Shown piece after piece: positions 8,794-17,975 of a stretch of 59,754 nt of DNA (within the stretch, counting starts at the first letter, position 1; each line of letters starts with the position of its first letter). The notes under the pieces were generated by a model. The model was not told the DNA's origin. It worked only from the letters and a program-made list of their open reading frames with translations, and searched no databases. Location: the NCBI GenBank assembly GCA_947168445.1, contig CAMVLW010000009.1:1-59754 (forward strand), read 5' to 3'. A program made the position numbers and the translations under genes. This DNA is from an uncultured Clostridia bacterium. Lineage in GTDB: Bacteria; Bacillota; Clostridia; Oscillospirales; Acutalibacteraceae.

Positions 8794-11700
8794 TTATTTG
8801 ACGGCGACGTTGTTGTCGCCAAGCTGGTATTTCAGTTCCTTAATCATCACGTCGTTGAGCGTGACCCAAAGGTTGGACGGCGCTTTGACCTTGCGCTTGG
8901 AAGCGGTGAGATAGAAAATCACGGGCGTTCTTCCCTCAAAAATATCCAGCACACGCCGCGCCCTTTCATAGAGCGGGGTGTTTAAATCGTCAATGCGCAA
9001 ATGCAGCGCCGCGGGCTGTGCGGCGGGCGCGTTCTGACGCGGCGCGTTGGGTCGGTAACGCTTGGCTTCCTCGTTGGTGCGCGCCTTGTCAACGCTGTCG
9101 CAGAGCAGCTTCGGCTCCTCGTTCTCCTTGAAATTGAGCGAGCCGCGCATGATGACGACGCTTGTTTCGCCGAGGTACAGACCGTATTTTTCGTAAACAT
9201 TCGGAAACACCACCGCTTCCATCGAGCCGTACCTGTCCTCCACCGTGACGAACGCCATCAGCTTTCCGTTTTTGGTGGACTGGGTTTTGACGCGGGAAAC
9301 GACGCCGACAATGCAAACCTGCTTGCCGTCGGGATAGGCGTTGCCTTCGTTTTGCAGAATCGCGCCGATATAATCCGCCTTGACAAGCCGCGCGAATTCG
9401 GTGTAATCGTCGAGCGGGTGACCGCTGAGATACATGCCCGCGATTTCGTTTTCCATGTGCAGCAGCTCCTCAACAGGGAATTCGTCAAGCTGCGGAAGCG
9501 CGGGCTCGCCGCTTTCTCCGAGAGAATCCGCGCCGCCCATATCGAAAAAGCTGAGCTGACCGCCCATATTGCGGCGGGCGTTGAATTCCAAATCGTCCAG
9601 CACGGTTTTCACAATTGCCAAAAGCTGCCGGCGGTTGGCGCCCATGCCGTCAAAGGCGCCGCATTTAATCAGGCTTTCCACCGCGCGGCTGTTCATGTTT
9701 TTGCCGTAGAGCCGCTTGCAGAAGTCGTAGAAGGAGCGGTAAGCGCCGTTTTGCCGCTCGTTGATAATGTCGAGAATGAACGCCTTGCCGAGATTTTTAA
9801 TTGCCAGCAAGCCGTAGCGGATATTGCTGCCGCTGACGGCAAAGTTCAAAAAGCTTTCGTTGACGTTCGGCGGAAGTACGGCGATTCCCAGACGGCGGCA
9901 CTCGGCAATATAGGTTGCAAGCTTGTTTTGGCTGTCGAGCACGCTGGAAAGCAGCGCCGCCATATACTCGCGCGGATAGTAGCATTTGAGCCACGCTGTT
10001 TTGTAGGACACCGCGGCATAGGCGGCGGCGTGGGATTTGTTGAAGGCATAAGAGGCAAAACTCTCCATCTCGCTGAAAATGGACGCGGCGGTTTCGCGGT
10101 CAATGCCGCGGCGCACACAGCCGTCAACAACAACTTTGCCGTTTTCGTCCGTCATGCCGTTAATGAAGATTTCGCGCTCGCGCTCCATCACGTTGTGCTT
10201 TTTCTTGCTCATGGCACGGCGCACATTATCCGCTCCGCCGAGGCTGTAGCCCGCCAGTTCCAGAAAAATCTGCATAACCTGCTCCTGATAGACAATGCAG
10301 CCGTAGGTCACGCCGAGAATCTTTTTCAGCGACGGGTGCTTGTAACGGATATGCGAGGGATGGTGGCGGCAGTCGATATAGGTGGGAATACTGTCCATCG
10401 GACCCGGACGGTAGAGTGAGAGCACGGCGATTAAATCCTCCATGCAGTCGGGCTTTAGCTGAGTGAGCACGTTTTTCATGCCCTGACTCTCAAACTGGAA
10501 CACGCCCTCGGTCGCGCCGCGTGCAATCATGGCAAATACCTTTGGGTCGTCGTCGCGCAGGGCTTCGGGCGAATAACCGGGATAGTTCTGCTTTATCAGC
10601 TTTTCGGCGTCGTCAATCACGGTGAGGTTGCGCAAGCCGAGAAAGTCCATTTTGAGCAAGCCCAGTTCTTCAAGGGTGGTCATGGTGAACTGCGTCACCA
10701 CGTTGTCGTCGTTTTTGGCGAGCGGCACATAGTCGGATACCGGCTTATCGGTGATGACAACGCCCGCCGCGTGCATGGTGGCATGGCGCGGCATACCCTC
10801 CAGCTTTTTGGCAATGTCGATAATCTGCTTTGCCTGCGGGTCGGTTTCGTACTGCCTGCGCAATTCGGCGTTCTGCTTCATTGCCTTGTCGAGCGTGATG
10901 TTCAGCTCAAAGGGCACCTTTTTTGCGATAACGTCCACCGCGTTGTAGGAAACGCCCAGCGCTCTGCCGACGTCGCGGATTGCGCCGCGAGCCGCCATGG
11001 TGCCGAAGGAGATAATCTGCGCCACGCGGTCGGCGCCGTATTTGCGCACCACGTAGTCGATAACCTCTCCCCTGCGCCGCTTGCAAAAGTCAATGTCGAA
11101 GTCCGGCATACTGACGCGCTCGGGATTGAGAAAGCGTTCAAACAGCAGGTTGTATTTGATGGGGTCAATCGCCGTAATGCCGATACAGTAGGCGCACAGC
11201 GAGCCCGCGCCGGAGCCTCTGCCGGGACCGACGGGAATGTCGTGCCGCTTGGCATACTGCACAAAATCGTTGACAATCAAATAATAATCCACAAAGCCCA
11301 TGCGGGCAATGGTGGAAATCTCATATTCAAGCCGCTCAACAAGACTCTTGTCGGGATTGTCGCCGTAGTGACGGTACAAGCCCTCATAGCAGGCGCGGCG
11401 GAAGTAATCAAGATGATTTTCGCCGTCCGGCACGTCAAAGCGCGGCAGCTTGCGCTCGCCGAAGGTGAAGGTGACACTGCAGCGGTCGGCTATTTTTTGC
11501 GTATTGTCAAGCGCCTGCGGATAATCGGGAAACGCAAGGCGCATTTCTTCTTCGGTTTTGAGATAGAATTCGTTGGTTTGGAACTCCATCTTTTTGTTGT
11601 CGTTCACGGTGCTGCCGGTCTGGATACAAAGCAGGATTTCGTGGGTTTCGCTGTCCTCTTTTTCAATGTAGTGGCTGTCGTTTGTGGCGACAAGCTCCAC

Positions 11701-12285
11701 GCCGGTTTCCTCGGCAATGCGCGCCAAGTCGGGAATAATGCGCTCCTGCTCCTCAATGCCGTGGTTTTGCAGTTCGATAAAAAAGTTTTCTCTGCCAAAG
11801 AGGTCGCGGTAATACTCCGCCTTTTTCTTGGCGCCCTCGTAATCGCCCGCAGACAGCTTTCGCGGAATTTCACCCGCAAGGCAGGCGGACAGGCAGATTA
11901 AGCCTTTGTGATACTTTTCAAGCAGGCTGTCGTCAATGCGCGGCTTGTTGTAAAAGCCCTCGGTAAAGCCGAGCGACACCAGCTTTATCAAATTCTGATA
12001 GCCGGTGTTGTTTTCGCAGAGCAGCACCATGTGGTAATAGCGCTCATAGGTATTTTTTTCAAAGCGGGAGCCGGGCGCGACATAGACCTCGCAGCCGATA
12101 ACCGGGTGAATTCCCTCTTTTTGGCAGGCGCGGTAAAAATCTATCACGCCGTACATCACGCCGTGGTCGGTGATTGCCAATGACGAAAACCCCTTCCGCT
12201 TGGCGGCAGAGGCTATTTCGCTGATACGGCAGGCTCCGTCGAGCAGGCTGTATTCGGTATGAACATGTAAATGCGTGAAGGACAT
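8794..12285 (-). CDS. dnaE: DNA polymerase III alpha subunit (DnaE)
   Basis: The product is 1163 residues from the ATG at 12285 (MSFTHLHVHTEYSLLDGA). A GTG three codons upstream overlaps the xseA end and is the alternative start. It carries an amino-terminal PHP domain (HLHVH, ITDHGVMYG), the palm with the catalytic PDFDIDF and the later KMDFLGLRNL, a helix-hairpin-helix region, and a carboxy-terminal OB fold (VCIVGVVSRVKTQ...FVTVEDRYGSMEAVVFP). It is the replicative/lesion-tolerant C-family polymerase of Firmicutes, working beside PolC. It overlaps xseA by a few bases, so translation is coupled. Confidence 0.96.
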   Translation of the reverse strand: MSFTHLHVHTEYSLLDGACRISEIASAAKRKGFSSLAITDHGVMYGVIDFYRACQKEGIHPVIGCEVYVAPGSRFEKNTYERYYHMVLLCENNTGYQNLIKLVSLGFTEGFYNKPRIDDSLLEKYHKGLICLSACLAGEIPRKLSAGDYEGAKKKAEYYRDLFGRENFFIELQNHGIEEQERIIPDLARIAEETGVELVATNDSHYIEKEDSETHEILLCIQTGSTVNDNKKMEFQTNEFYLKTEEEMRLAFPDYPQALDNTQKIADRCSVTFTFGERKLPRFDVPDGENHLDYFRRACYEGLYRHYGDNPDKSLVERLEYEISTIARMGFVDYYLIVNDFVQYAKRHDIPVGPGRGSGAGSLCAYCIGITAIDPIKYNLLFERFLNPERVSMPDFDIDFCKRRRGEVIDYVVRKYGADRVAQIISFGTMAARGAIRDVGRALGVSYNAVDVIAKKVPFELNITLDKAMKQNAELRRQYETDPQAKQIIDIAKKLEGMPRHATMHAAGVVITDKPVSDYVPLAKNDDNVVTQFTMTTLEELGLLKMDFLGLRNLTVIDDAEKLIKQNYPGYSPEALRDDDPKVFAMIARGATEGVFQFESQGMKNVLTQLKPDCMEDLIAVLSLYRPGPMDSIPTYIDCRHHPSHIRYKHPSLKKILGVTYGCIVYQEQVMQIFLELAGYSLGGADNVRRAMSKKKHNVMEREREIFINGMTDENGKVVVDGCVRRGIDRETAASIFSEMESFASYAFNKSHAAAYAAVSYKTAWLKCYYPREYMAALLSSVLDSQNKLATYIAECRRLGIAVLPPNVNESFLNFAVSGSNIRYGLLAIKNLGKAFILDIINERQNGAYRSFYDFCKRLYGKNMNSRAVESLIKCGAFDGMGANRRQLLAIVKTVLDDLEFNARRNMGGQLSFFDMGGADSLGESGEPALPQLDEFPVEELLHMENEIAGMYLSGHPLDDYTEFARLVKADYIGAILQNEGNAYPDGKQVCIVGVVSRVKTQSTKNGKLMAFVTVEDRYGSMEAVVFPNVYEKYGLYLGETSVVIMRGSLNFKENEEPKLLCDSVDKARTNEEAKRYRPNAPRQNAPAAQPAALHLRIDDLNTPLYERARRVLDIFEGRTPVIFYLTASKRKVKAPSNLWVTLNDVMIKELKYQLGDNNVAVK

Positions 12286-12286
12286 A

Positions 12287-13501
12287 TCACTCACCCGTTG
12301 CTTTTGCTGTTATCTTTGCGTCGGAGAAGGTCAGCGTGAAGTCGCGCTCCCTGTCAAGCGCGGCGGCGGTACCAATCATTTTTCCGTCCTGTTCCACCGT
12401 CGCAAAGCCGCGGCTGAGCACGGAAAGCGGATTGAGGCTTTCAAGCTTGGCGGCGGTTTTCTTTAATTTTAATTCGTTATTCGAAATTATCTTATCCTCC
12501 GCGCGGCGCAGACGCTGTGCGGAAAGCTGTAGCTGTCCGCTCAAACGCAGCAGTTCTTCGGCGGGAGACGCTGCGGAAAGACGGTTTTGACGGTTCAGCT
12601 GTTGGTTATGATAAGAATTCAGCCTGCTCTCCATCAGGCGGTGCAAAATCTGCGCGCGGGAGAGATAGCCCGCTTCCAATTCGCGGATGTCGGGAACGGC
12701 AAGTTCTGCCGCCGCGGAGGGCGTCGGAGCGCGCAAATCGGCGACAAAATCGCAGATGGTAAAATCGGTTTCGTGACCGACAGCGGAGATAACCGGCGTA
12801 TGGCAATTATATATCGCATGCGCGAGCGCCTCGTTGTTGAACGCCCACAAATCCTCCGGCGAGCCGCCGCCCCTGCCGATAATGATTACGTCGCACAAGC
12901 CGGAGCTGTCGAGCCTTTTCAGCGCTTCAATCAGCTGCGGCGCGGCTGCGTTTCCCTGAACCGACGCGGGCGAAAGCAAAATCTTAATGAACGGCGCACG
13001 GCGGGAAATCACATTGCGGATGTCATGCAGCGCCGCTCCTGTCGGAGAGGTGACCACGCCGACGGTTTTCGGAAAACGCGGCAGCGGCTTTTGGTGCGCC
13101 TGATTGAACATGCCCTGCGCTTCCAGACGTTTTTTGAGTTGTTCAAAGGCGAGCGCCAAGGCGCCCACACCGTCGGGCTGCATATTCTCAACAATGACCT
13201 GATAGCTTCCGCTCTTTTCATAGAGCGACACCTTGCCATGGCACAGCACCTTCATGCCGACCTCCGGCGTAAACGGCAAACGGCGGAGATTGCCGGCGTA
13301 CATCACCGCTTTCACAACGGCGTTGCTGTCCTTTAAATCCAGATACATATGCCCACTGTAGCGGTTTACGGTTGCCTCTGCAATCTCGGCGGAGAGCACA
13401 ACCATGCTCAGGCGCGGGTCGTTTTCCAAAACGGATTTGACATAATAATTCAGTTGTGAAACCGACAGCACGGTCGGCTTATTCATTTTCGGCGTATACA
13501 T
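12287..13501 (-). CDS. xseA: Exodeoxyribonuclease VII large subunit
   Basis: The 404-residue protein starts MYTPKMNKPTVLSVSQLNYY. The ATG at 13501 follows AAAGGAA; the open frame extends upstream into the neighbouring gene but lacks a start signal there. It has an OB-fold nucleic-acid-binding domain (about residues 10-105), then the catalytic core GVVTSPTGAALHDIRNVISRRAP and IIIGRGGGSPEDLWAFNNE, and a long helical coiled tail. It degrades single-stranded DNA with XseB. No xseB gene follows it here, which is unusual. It overlaps the preceding TsaD-like gene by 23 bp. Confidence 0.95.
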   Translation of the reverse strand: MYTPKMNKPTVLSVSQLNYYVKSVLENDPRLSMVVLSAEIAEATVNRYSGHMYLDLKDSNAVVKAVMYAGNLRRLPFTPEVGMKVLCHGKVSLYEKSGSYQVIVENMQPDGVGALALAFEQLKKRLEAQGMFNQAHQKPLPRFPKTVGVVTSPTGAALHDIRNVISRRAPFIKILLSPASVQGNAAAPQLIEALKRLDSSGLCDVIIIGRGGGSPEDLWAFNNEALAHAIYNCHTPVISAVGHETDFTICDFVADLRAPTPSAAAELAVPDIRELEAGYLSRAQILHRLMESRLNSYHNQQLNRQNRLSAASPAEELLRLSGQLQLSAQRLRRAEDKIISNNELKLKKTAAKLESLNPLSVLSRGFATVEQDGKMIGTAAALDRERDFTLTFSDAKITAKATGE

Positions 13502-14441
13502 GACGATTTCCTTTGTGCGCTTGATAACACAGAAAAGCGATTCCCGCCGCGTTGTCGGAGGAATAGACAGGCGGCGCGAAACCTGCGTTGTATTTTTCTT
13601 CAAAAGAATTTTTAATGATGGTGTTCGACATCACGCCGCCCGCATAAACAAGCGGCAGAGCGCCGTATTTTTCGAGCAGGCTGTCTGTCATCAGCGACAG
13701 TGCCTGACGGATATATTCCAGACAAAACGCGGCGATATAGGGCTTGTCCCTGCCCTCGCTCAGCAGCTTTTGACAGAGATTTTCCACACCGCTCAGACAG
13801 CAATCGCTGCCCTTCAGCTTGGGGTGCGTTTTGATAGCTGCGCGGTTTTGCAGGGCAAGCTGTTCAAGCGCCATGCCGCACGGAAAGCGCAAGCCGAGCA
13901 TAAGCCCCACGCGATCAATTGCCTGACCCGCGTTCAAATCGAGCGTTTTGGCGATTAAATCGCACGAAAAGCCGCTGCCGCTGCCCTTGGCAAGCACCGC
14001 CTCGGTGGTGCCGCCGCTGACATGAAAGGCGATAAACCGCTTGTCGAGCAGGTCGGTTCTGCCGGAACCGAACAGCGCCGCCGCAATGTGTCCCTCCTGA
14101 TGGGAGAAGGGATAGAGCGGAAGGCGCAGGGCGGCGGAAATAATTTTTGCCGTGTTTTCTCCCACGGTGAAACACGGCATGTATGACCCGCTGACAGGGC
14201 GCGGCTTGGTTGAAACGCCCACAGCGGCGATGTTGGTGCAGTCAATGTCGCGCACCAGCTGTGCAAAAAGCGCGTGAAGCTGCGCGGTGTGATGAAACAC
14301 CGCGTCGCTCTGGCGCAGTCCAAGCTGTCCTTCCTTTACGGGCAGCAGTTTTTTGCACTGGCGCATTTCTCCTGTTGCGCTGTCATAGAGCGCGGTGGAG
14401 GTGGTGTAGTTTGAGGTGTCGATTCCGAGGTAAAGGCTCAT
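13479..14441 (-). CDS. TsaD/Kae1-like M22-family protein (paralogue)
   Basis: The 320-residue actin-like ATPase-fold protein starts SLYLGIDTSNYTTSTAL. It contains SHQEGH, matching the HxxxH metal site of TsaD/Kae1, then FHVSGGTTEAVL, a GQAIDRVG segment and YAGGVMSN near the end. TsaD makes N6-threonylcarbamoyladenosine in tRNA, but this shorter, diverged form between nusB and xseA is the paralogue often seen in Clostridia next to xseA. Whether it has the tsaD activity is unknown, so no symbol is given. It starts with a 4-nt ATGA overlap with nusB. Confidence 0.8.
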   Translation of the reverse strand: MSLYLGIDTSNYTTSTALYDSATGEMRQCKKLLPVKEGQLGLRQSDAVFHHTAQLHALFAQLVRDIDCTNIAAVGVSTKPRPVSGSYMPCFTVGENTAKIISAALRLPLYPFSHQEGHIAAALFGSGRTDLLDKRFIAFHVSGGTTEAVLAKGSGSGFSCDLIAKTLDLNAGQAIDRVGLMLGLRFPCGMALEQLALQNRAAIKTHPKLKGSDCCLSGVENLCQKLLSEGRDKPYIAAFCLEYIRQALSLMTDSLLEKYGALPLVYAGGVMSNTIIKNSFEEKYNAGFAPPVYSSDNAAGIAFLCYQAHKGNRHVYAENE

Positions 14442-14872
14442 TTGCTCTCCTCTGTGCGGCTGCGGATAAACGCGCCGAGAATTCCGTTGACAAAACCGCT
14501 TTCGTCAATGGTGTATTTCTTTGCGAGTTCCACCGCTTCGTTGACCGACACGCCCTCGGGTACGCTGTCGAGGTATTTGATTTCATAGACGGCAAGGCGC
14601 AGAATGGCAAGCGAGGTGCGGGAAATGCGGCTGAGCGTCCAGCCCTTTTTCAAAAAGCGCGCAATGTCCGCGTCGATTTCCTCTTTCTTCGCTTCAATAC
14701 CCATGACCGCCGCCTGCGCATAGCCGCAAACGCCGCCCTCAAAAAGCTGCGCGGCGTCCTCTAAGGTGCTTTCCAGCGGCTCGTCGATAAAGGAGCGCGA
14801 AAACAGCAGCATAAACGCCTGCTCGCGCATTTCACTTCTGCTTAATTTCACTTCTTTTTCCGTTTCACACAT
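14438..14872 (-). CDS. nusB: Transcription antitermination factor NusB
   Basis: The 144-residue all-helical protein has the family hallmarks SRSEMREQAFMLLFS at the start and SRISRTSLAILRLAVYEIKYLDSVPEGVSVNEAVELAKKY in the second half. NusB binds boxA RNA with NusE and supports antitermination of rRNA operons. It is the first gene of a five-gene operon (nusB, TsaD-like, xseA, dnaE, amidohydrolase) read from the promoter at 14905-14933. Confidence 0.95.
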   Translation of the reverse strand: MCETEKEVKLSRSEMREQAFMLLFSRSFIDEPLESTLEDAAQLFEGGVCGYAQAAVMGIEAKKEEIDADIARFLKKGWTLSRISRTSLAILRLAVYEIKYLDSVPEGVSVNEAVELAKKYTIDESGFVNGILGAFIRSRTEESK

Positions 14873-14904
14873 AGTATCCCAACTTTACATTTTTATTCAA
14901 ATTA

Positions 14905-14933
14905 ATTATAACACAATGCGCCGTAAATGTAAA
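14905..14933 (-). promoter_or_regulatory. Promoter of the nusB-dnaE operon
   Basis: On the minus strand: TTTACA (14928-14933), 17-bp spacer, TATAAT (14905-14910), about 33 bp before the nusB start. Confidence 0.7.
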
Positions 14934-14952
14934 GTGATTCATAAACGCAAAA

Positions 14953-14976
14953 CAGGGCAGATTCCACTCTGCCCTG
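14953..14976 (-). terminator. Terminator of the spoIIIA operon
   Basis: CAGGGCAGA (14953-14961) pairs perfectly with TCTGCCCTG (14968-14976). Read on the minus strand the hairpin is followed by TTTTG. It separates spoIIIAH from the nusB promoter. Confidence 0.75.
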
Positions 14977-14995
14977 CCGCACAAAACAATTAATA

Positions 14996-15544
14996 TTATT
15001 CCGCGCCGACAATGCTGATTTTGTCATAATCCACGCTGTAGTGGGAGGTGACGGCGTCGTCAATCACCAGCACGGCGGTGTCGTTGAGCTGCTCCTGCGG
15101 CACGATAACGGTCACACCCTCGTCGCTGATACAGCACAGGCAATCGGAAAAGCCCTTTGCCTTGACGATACTCTCCACGCTGTCCTGCACGGTGAAGTTT
15201 TTAAGCAGCTGCTCCACGCTTTTCTGCGCTTCGCTTTTGTCGCTGTCCGTCGCGTTTTCCAAATCAAAAATCTCCTTTGCCTTGTCTGTCACCTCGTCCT
15301 GCATACTCTGCCGCTTGACGCGCTGCGCGGCAAAGAAGCTCTCCTGTGACTTGGTGAGGGCTGAGGTCAGGGCGCTTTCGTCCGCTGTGGCGGGAGAAAC
15401 CGTCGCGTTGACATAGGACGCGGCGCCCAATTCCTTTTGCGGCTTGCGCGTTGTGCTGCTGTTCATCTGCCAGTTGACGTAAACCGCCGCGCCGAGCGCC
15501 AGCACCAGCGCCGCCGAAATCACATGCTTTTTTTGAATTTTCAT
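14996..15544 (-). CDS. spoIIIAH: Stage III sporulation protein AH
   Basis: The 182-residue protein starts MKIQKKHVISAALVLALGAAVYVNWQM, one membrane anchor near the amino terminus; the ATG at 15544 follows AAAGGCGGT. The rest is an extracytoplasmic domain with an alpha/beta ring-building (YscJ-like) end, VEQLLKNFTVQDSVESIVKAKGFSDCLCCISDEGVTVIVP. SpoIIIAH in the mother-cell membrane contacts SpoIIQ in the forespore across the engulfment septum. Last gene of the operon. Confidence 0.9.
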   Translation of the reverse strand: MKIQKKHVISAALVLALGAAVYVNWQMNSSTTRKPQKELGAASYVNATVSPATADESALTSALTKSQESFFAAQRVKRQSMQDEVTDKAKEIFDLENATDSDKSEAQKSVEQLLKNFTVQDSVESIVKAKGFSDCLCCISDEGVTVIVPQEQLNDTAVLVIDDAVTSHYSVDYDKISIVGAE

Positions 15545-15557
15545 CTTATGACCGCCT

Positions 15558-15992
15558 TTATTCTGATAATTGTTCAATACAAACCTTTGCCGAAGAAATG
15601 TCGAGCGCCTTGGTGACCGCACGGCTCAGGCGCTCGGCAACCACCGCGTCGCCGCCGCCCTCGCAGAGAATCAGCGCGCCGCGGATTTTCGGCTGGATTT
15701 CCTTTGTTTTGGTGGTGCCGTTGTCGAGATAAACCGACTCGACGCTGTTTTCCATCGTGAGGAGCACGCGGGTTTTTCCGGCGCCCTCGATTTGCGAAAG
15801 CAGCCCCTCCAAATCGCTCTCGATTTTGCCGCTGTAATCGCTCACCGAGGGCTGGCTGCTGTCAGGTTTGTCAAAGCTGATAAAATTGGACAAAAACAGC
15901 AGCGCGATTCCCGCCGCGCCGAGACAGAAAATCAGCCGGCGCAGGACGCGGTTGTCCATGAGCCTTGCGGCTTTTTGCTTGATTTCATTCAT
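15558..15992 (-). CDS. spoIIIAG: Stage III sporulation protein AG
   Basis: The 144-residue product begins MNEIKQKAARLMDN, with one membrane segment (LRRLIFCLGAAGIALLFLSNFI) and a ring-building domain containing LEGLLSQIEGAGKTRVLLTMENSVESVY and the family signature IRGALILCEGGGDAVV near its end. SpoIIIAG forms a large ring in the mother-cell-to-forespore channel. The ATG overlaps the end of spoIIIAF by 8 nt; longer upstream reading lies within spoIIIAF. Confidence 0.92.
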   Translation of the reverse strand: MNEIKQKAARLMDNRVLRRLIFCLGAAGIALLFLSNFISFDKPDSSQPSVSDYSGKIESDLEGLLSQIEGAGKTRVLLTMENSVESVYLDNGTTKTKEIQPKIRGALILCEGGGDAVVAERLSRAVTKALDISSAKVCIEQLSE

Positions 15993-16476
15993 CTGTTTCA
16001 CGCTTTCCCAAAAGAACGGACGGCGCAATCGCAAAATTTTCCTCGGTCACGCGGGCAATTGCGTCGCGCTCGCCATAGACCTCGCCGCTGACCGTGATGT
16101 TAATCTGCGAGATAATCACGCGGTTTTCGTCCGTCAGGGCGAGAATCACTTCCGTTTGCTCCGCCGGATAACCGTTTTGCGCGAGCAAATCGGACAGCGC
16201 CGCCTCCAGATTTTGCTTTGTTTGCCGCAGCACCTCGCGGTTGTAGGCTTCGTCGGCTGTTGCGGCGGATTCCGATTCCTCCGCATATACCGACAACTCG
16301 GCGGAAAGCCCGGTCAGCGCGCCGCGCAGCGGCAAAACCACCGTGCACACCATGAACGCGCCCATCACCAGACAGAGCAGCCGCTTGGTGCCGCCGTCCG
16401 TGACAAAGTGAGAGAGCAGCGCCAGCGCGATTGCTGCGCCGCAGACCGTGACCGCCGCCGCGTAAAGGCCGCTCAT
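15985..16476 (-). CDS. spoIIIAF: Stage III sporulation protein AF
   Basis: The 163-residue protein starts MSGLYAAAVTVCGAAIALALLSHFV, followed by a second membrane segment (KRLLCLVMGAFMVCTVVLPLRG) and a soluble ring-building-like end. It is part of the SpoIIIA-SpoIIQ complex. The ATG overlaps the spoIIIAE stop in an ATGA tetranucleotide, which fixes the start. Confidence 0.88.
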   Translation of the reverse strand: MSGLYAAAVTVCGAAIALALLSHFVTDGGTKRLLCLVMGAFMVCTVVLPLRGALTGLSAELSVYAEESESAATADEAYNREVLRQTKQNLEAALSDLLAQNGYPAEQTEVILALTDENRVIISQINITVSGEVYGERDAIARVTEENFAIAPSVLLGKRETDE

Positions 16477-17582
16477 GAAGCGCTCCCGGCGCTCAGGGCA
16501 GCCGCCGTGCAGATAATAAACACCGCCAGAAGGCACAGCAGCACGGCAAGGATAGTCACAAACACCGTCCGCAGTCCTTCGAGCAGCGCCGCACAGCCAT
16601 CAAGCCTCATGAATTCCGCCGTTGTTTTGCCGGCAAACAGACACAGCGCCCAACCGAAACCCTGTAACAGCAGCGGCAAAAAGGTGATTGCGAGCGCGAG
16701 CAGGACAAAAATCCCCAGCCCTGATTTCAGCACGGACACGCTGCCCTGAACGGTTTTGTACGCCTCGCTCAGCGCGCCGCCGACCATCGGGACAAACGAG
16801 CTGAGCGCGAATTTTGCCGTTCGCGAGGCGACAGTGTCGAGCGAGGAAGCCACGCCCTGACGGACGGAAAGCACCGCCGTGAACACCGCCATGACAAAGC
16901 CGAGCACCCATTTTGTCAGCCTTGCCAGCAGCGCGTTTAAGCCGCCGAGCCGCACCTGCGGCGCTGCGCCCGCCGTGATTCCCAATCCGAGAAACACATA
17001 GAGCAGCGGCACAATCACATCCGAGAACACCCGCGCCGCGCCCTGTCCCGCCGCCGTGACCGACGCCTGATAGGTCAGGGCGCTGACCGCCTTTCCCGAG
17101 GCGGCAAGCATGACCGTCACAATGGGGATATAGGCGAGAAACAGGTTGGCGCAGTGGGCGACCGTTTCTCCTGCCGAATGGATAAAGGACACGGCGGGAG
17201 CGGCAACCGCCGCGCTGATACAGAGCGCCGCGGCGGTGTTGAGAGTCTCGCCCACCTCGCCTGACAGCGCGCCGCGGTACATGGACAACATGGAGCAGAG
17301 CAGAAGAATCGCAATCACGGTGAGCATCCCTTTTAACGGCGTGCTCATGCTCTCGCCAGCCGTCTGCGCAAGCTGTTCCATGACGCTTTCAAAGCTGAGC
17401 TTGCGCAGGGCATTGACGTCCGCACCGCTCACGCCCAGTGCGCTGAGTGTTTCGCTTGCTTCATCAGAAAGATTTTCATAAACCGCCGAATAGTCGTAGC
17501 GCAGCTCCCCGGCGGCAGTTGTCAGCGTCGAATAATTCATTAACAGAAATATAATTAATAAAACTGCCGATAGCTTTTTCAC
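16473..17582 (-). CDS. spoIIIAE: Stage III sporulation protein AE
   Basis: The 369-residue protein has a signal peptide (KKLSAVLLIIFLLMNYSTLTTAAG) and about seven to eight hydrophobic segments. Recognisable blocks are GESMSTPLKGMLTVIAILLLCSML and FVPMVGGALSEAYKTVQGSVSVLKSGLG. SpoIIIAE is the polytopic membrane subunit of the feeding-tube channel. Order and length fit the operon. Confidence 0.93.
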   Translation of the reverse strand: MKKLSAVLLIIFLLMNYSTLTTAAGELRYDYSAVYENLSDEASETLSALGVSGADVNALRKLSFESVMEQLAQTAGESMSTPLKGMLTVIAILLLCSMLSMYRGALSGEVGETLNTAAALCISAAVAAPAVSFIHSAGETVAHCANLFLAYIPIVTVMLAASGKAVSALTYQASVTAAGQGAARVFSDVIVPLLYVFLGLGITAGAAPQVRLGGLNALLARLTKWVLGFVMAVFTAVLSVRQGVASSLDTVASRTAKFALSSFVPMVGGALSEAYKTVQGSVSVLKSGLGIFVLLALAITFLPLLLQGFGWALCLFAGKTTAEFMRLDGCAALLEGLRTVFVTILAVLLCLLAVFIICTAAALSAGSAS

Positions 17583-17585
17583 GTC

Positions 17586-17975
17586 TTACCTCTGCAAAAT
17601 TGACAATACCGTATTGAGAATGTTCGTGTAGAGCGGCAGTGCGGTCACGGTGACGAGCAGCTTGCCCGCCAGCGTGACGTTGGACGCAAGCGACTGACTT
17701 CCCGCGTCGCGGCAGGTGTTCGCGGTGAATTCCGTCAGCAGACAAATGCCGATAACCTTGAGCAAAACGGCGATATAGCCTGTGCTGATTCCCGTTGCGG
17801 CGACGATATTGTTGACCGTGGAAATAACGGACGACGCCGCGCCCAACAGAGAGAGCAGCAGCCCGACAGAGCACGCCGCCGTGAGCAGCAGCGCCGCCGT
17901 GCTGTTGGTGCGGCGCAGCAGGAGCGCGAAAACCGCAGCGGTGAGCGCCGCCGCGCTGATTGCAATGATATTCAT
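17586..17975 (-). CDS. spoIIIAD: Stage III sporulation protein AD
   Basis: The 129-residue protein is almost wholly hydrophobic, with membrane segments from MNIIAISAAALTAAVFALLLRR and a carboxy-terminal LAGKLLVTVTALPLYTNILNTVLSIL. The ATG at 17975 overlaps the spoIIIAC stop by one base (TGATG). A long open frame reading upstream through spoIIIAC in another phase is not real coding sequence. Confidence 0.88.
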   Translation of the reverse strand: MNIIAISAAALTAAVFALLLRRTNSTAALLLTAACSVGLLLSLLGAASSVISTVNNIVAATGISTGYIAVLLKVIGICLLTEFTANTCRDAGSQSLASNVTLAGKLLVTVTALPLYTNILNTVLSILQR

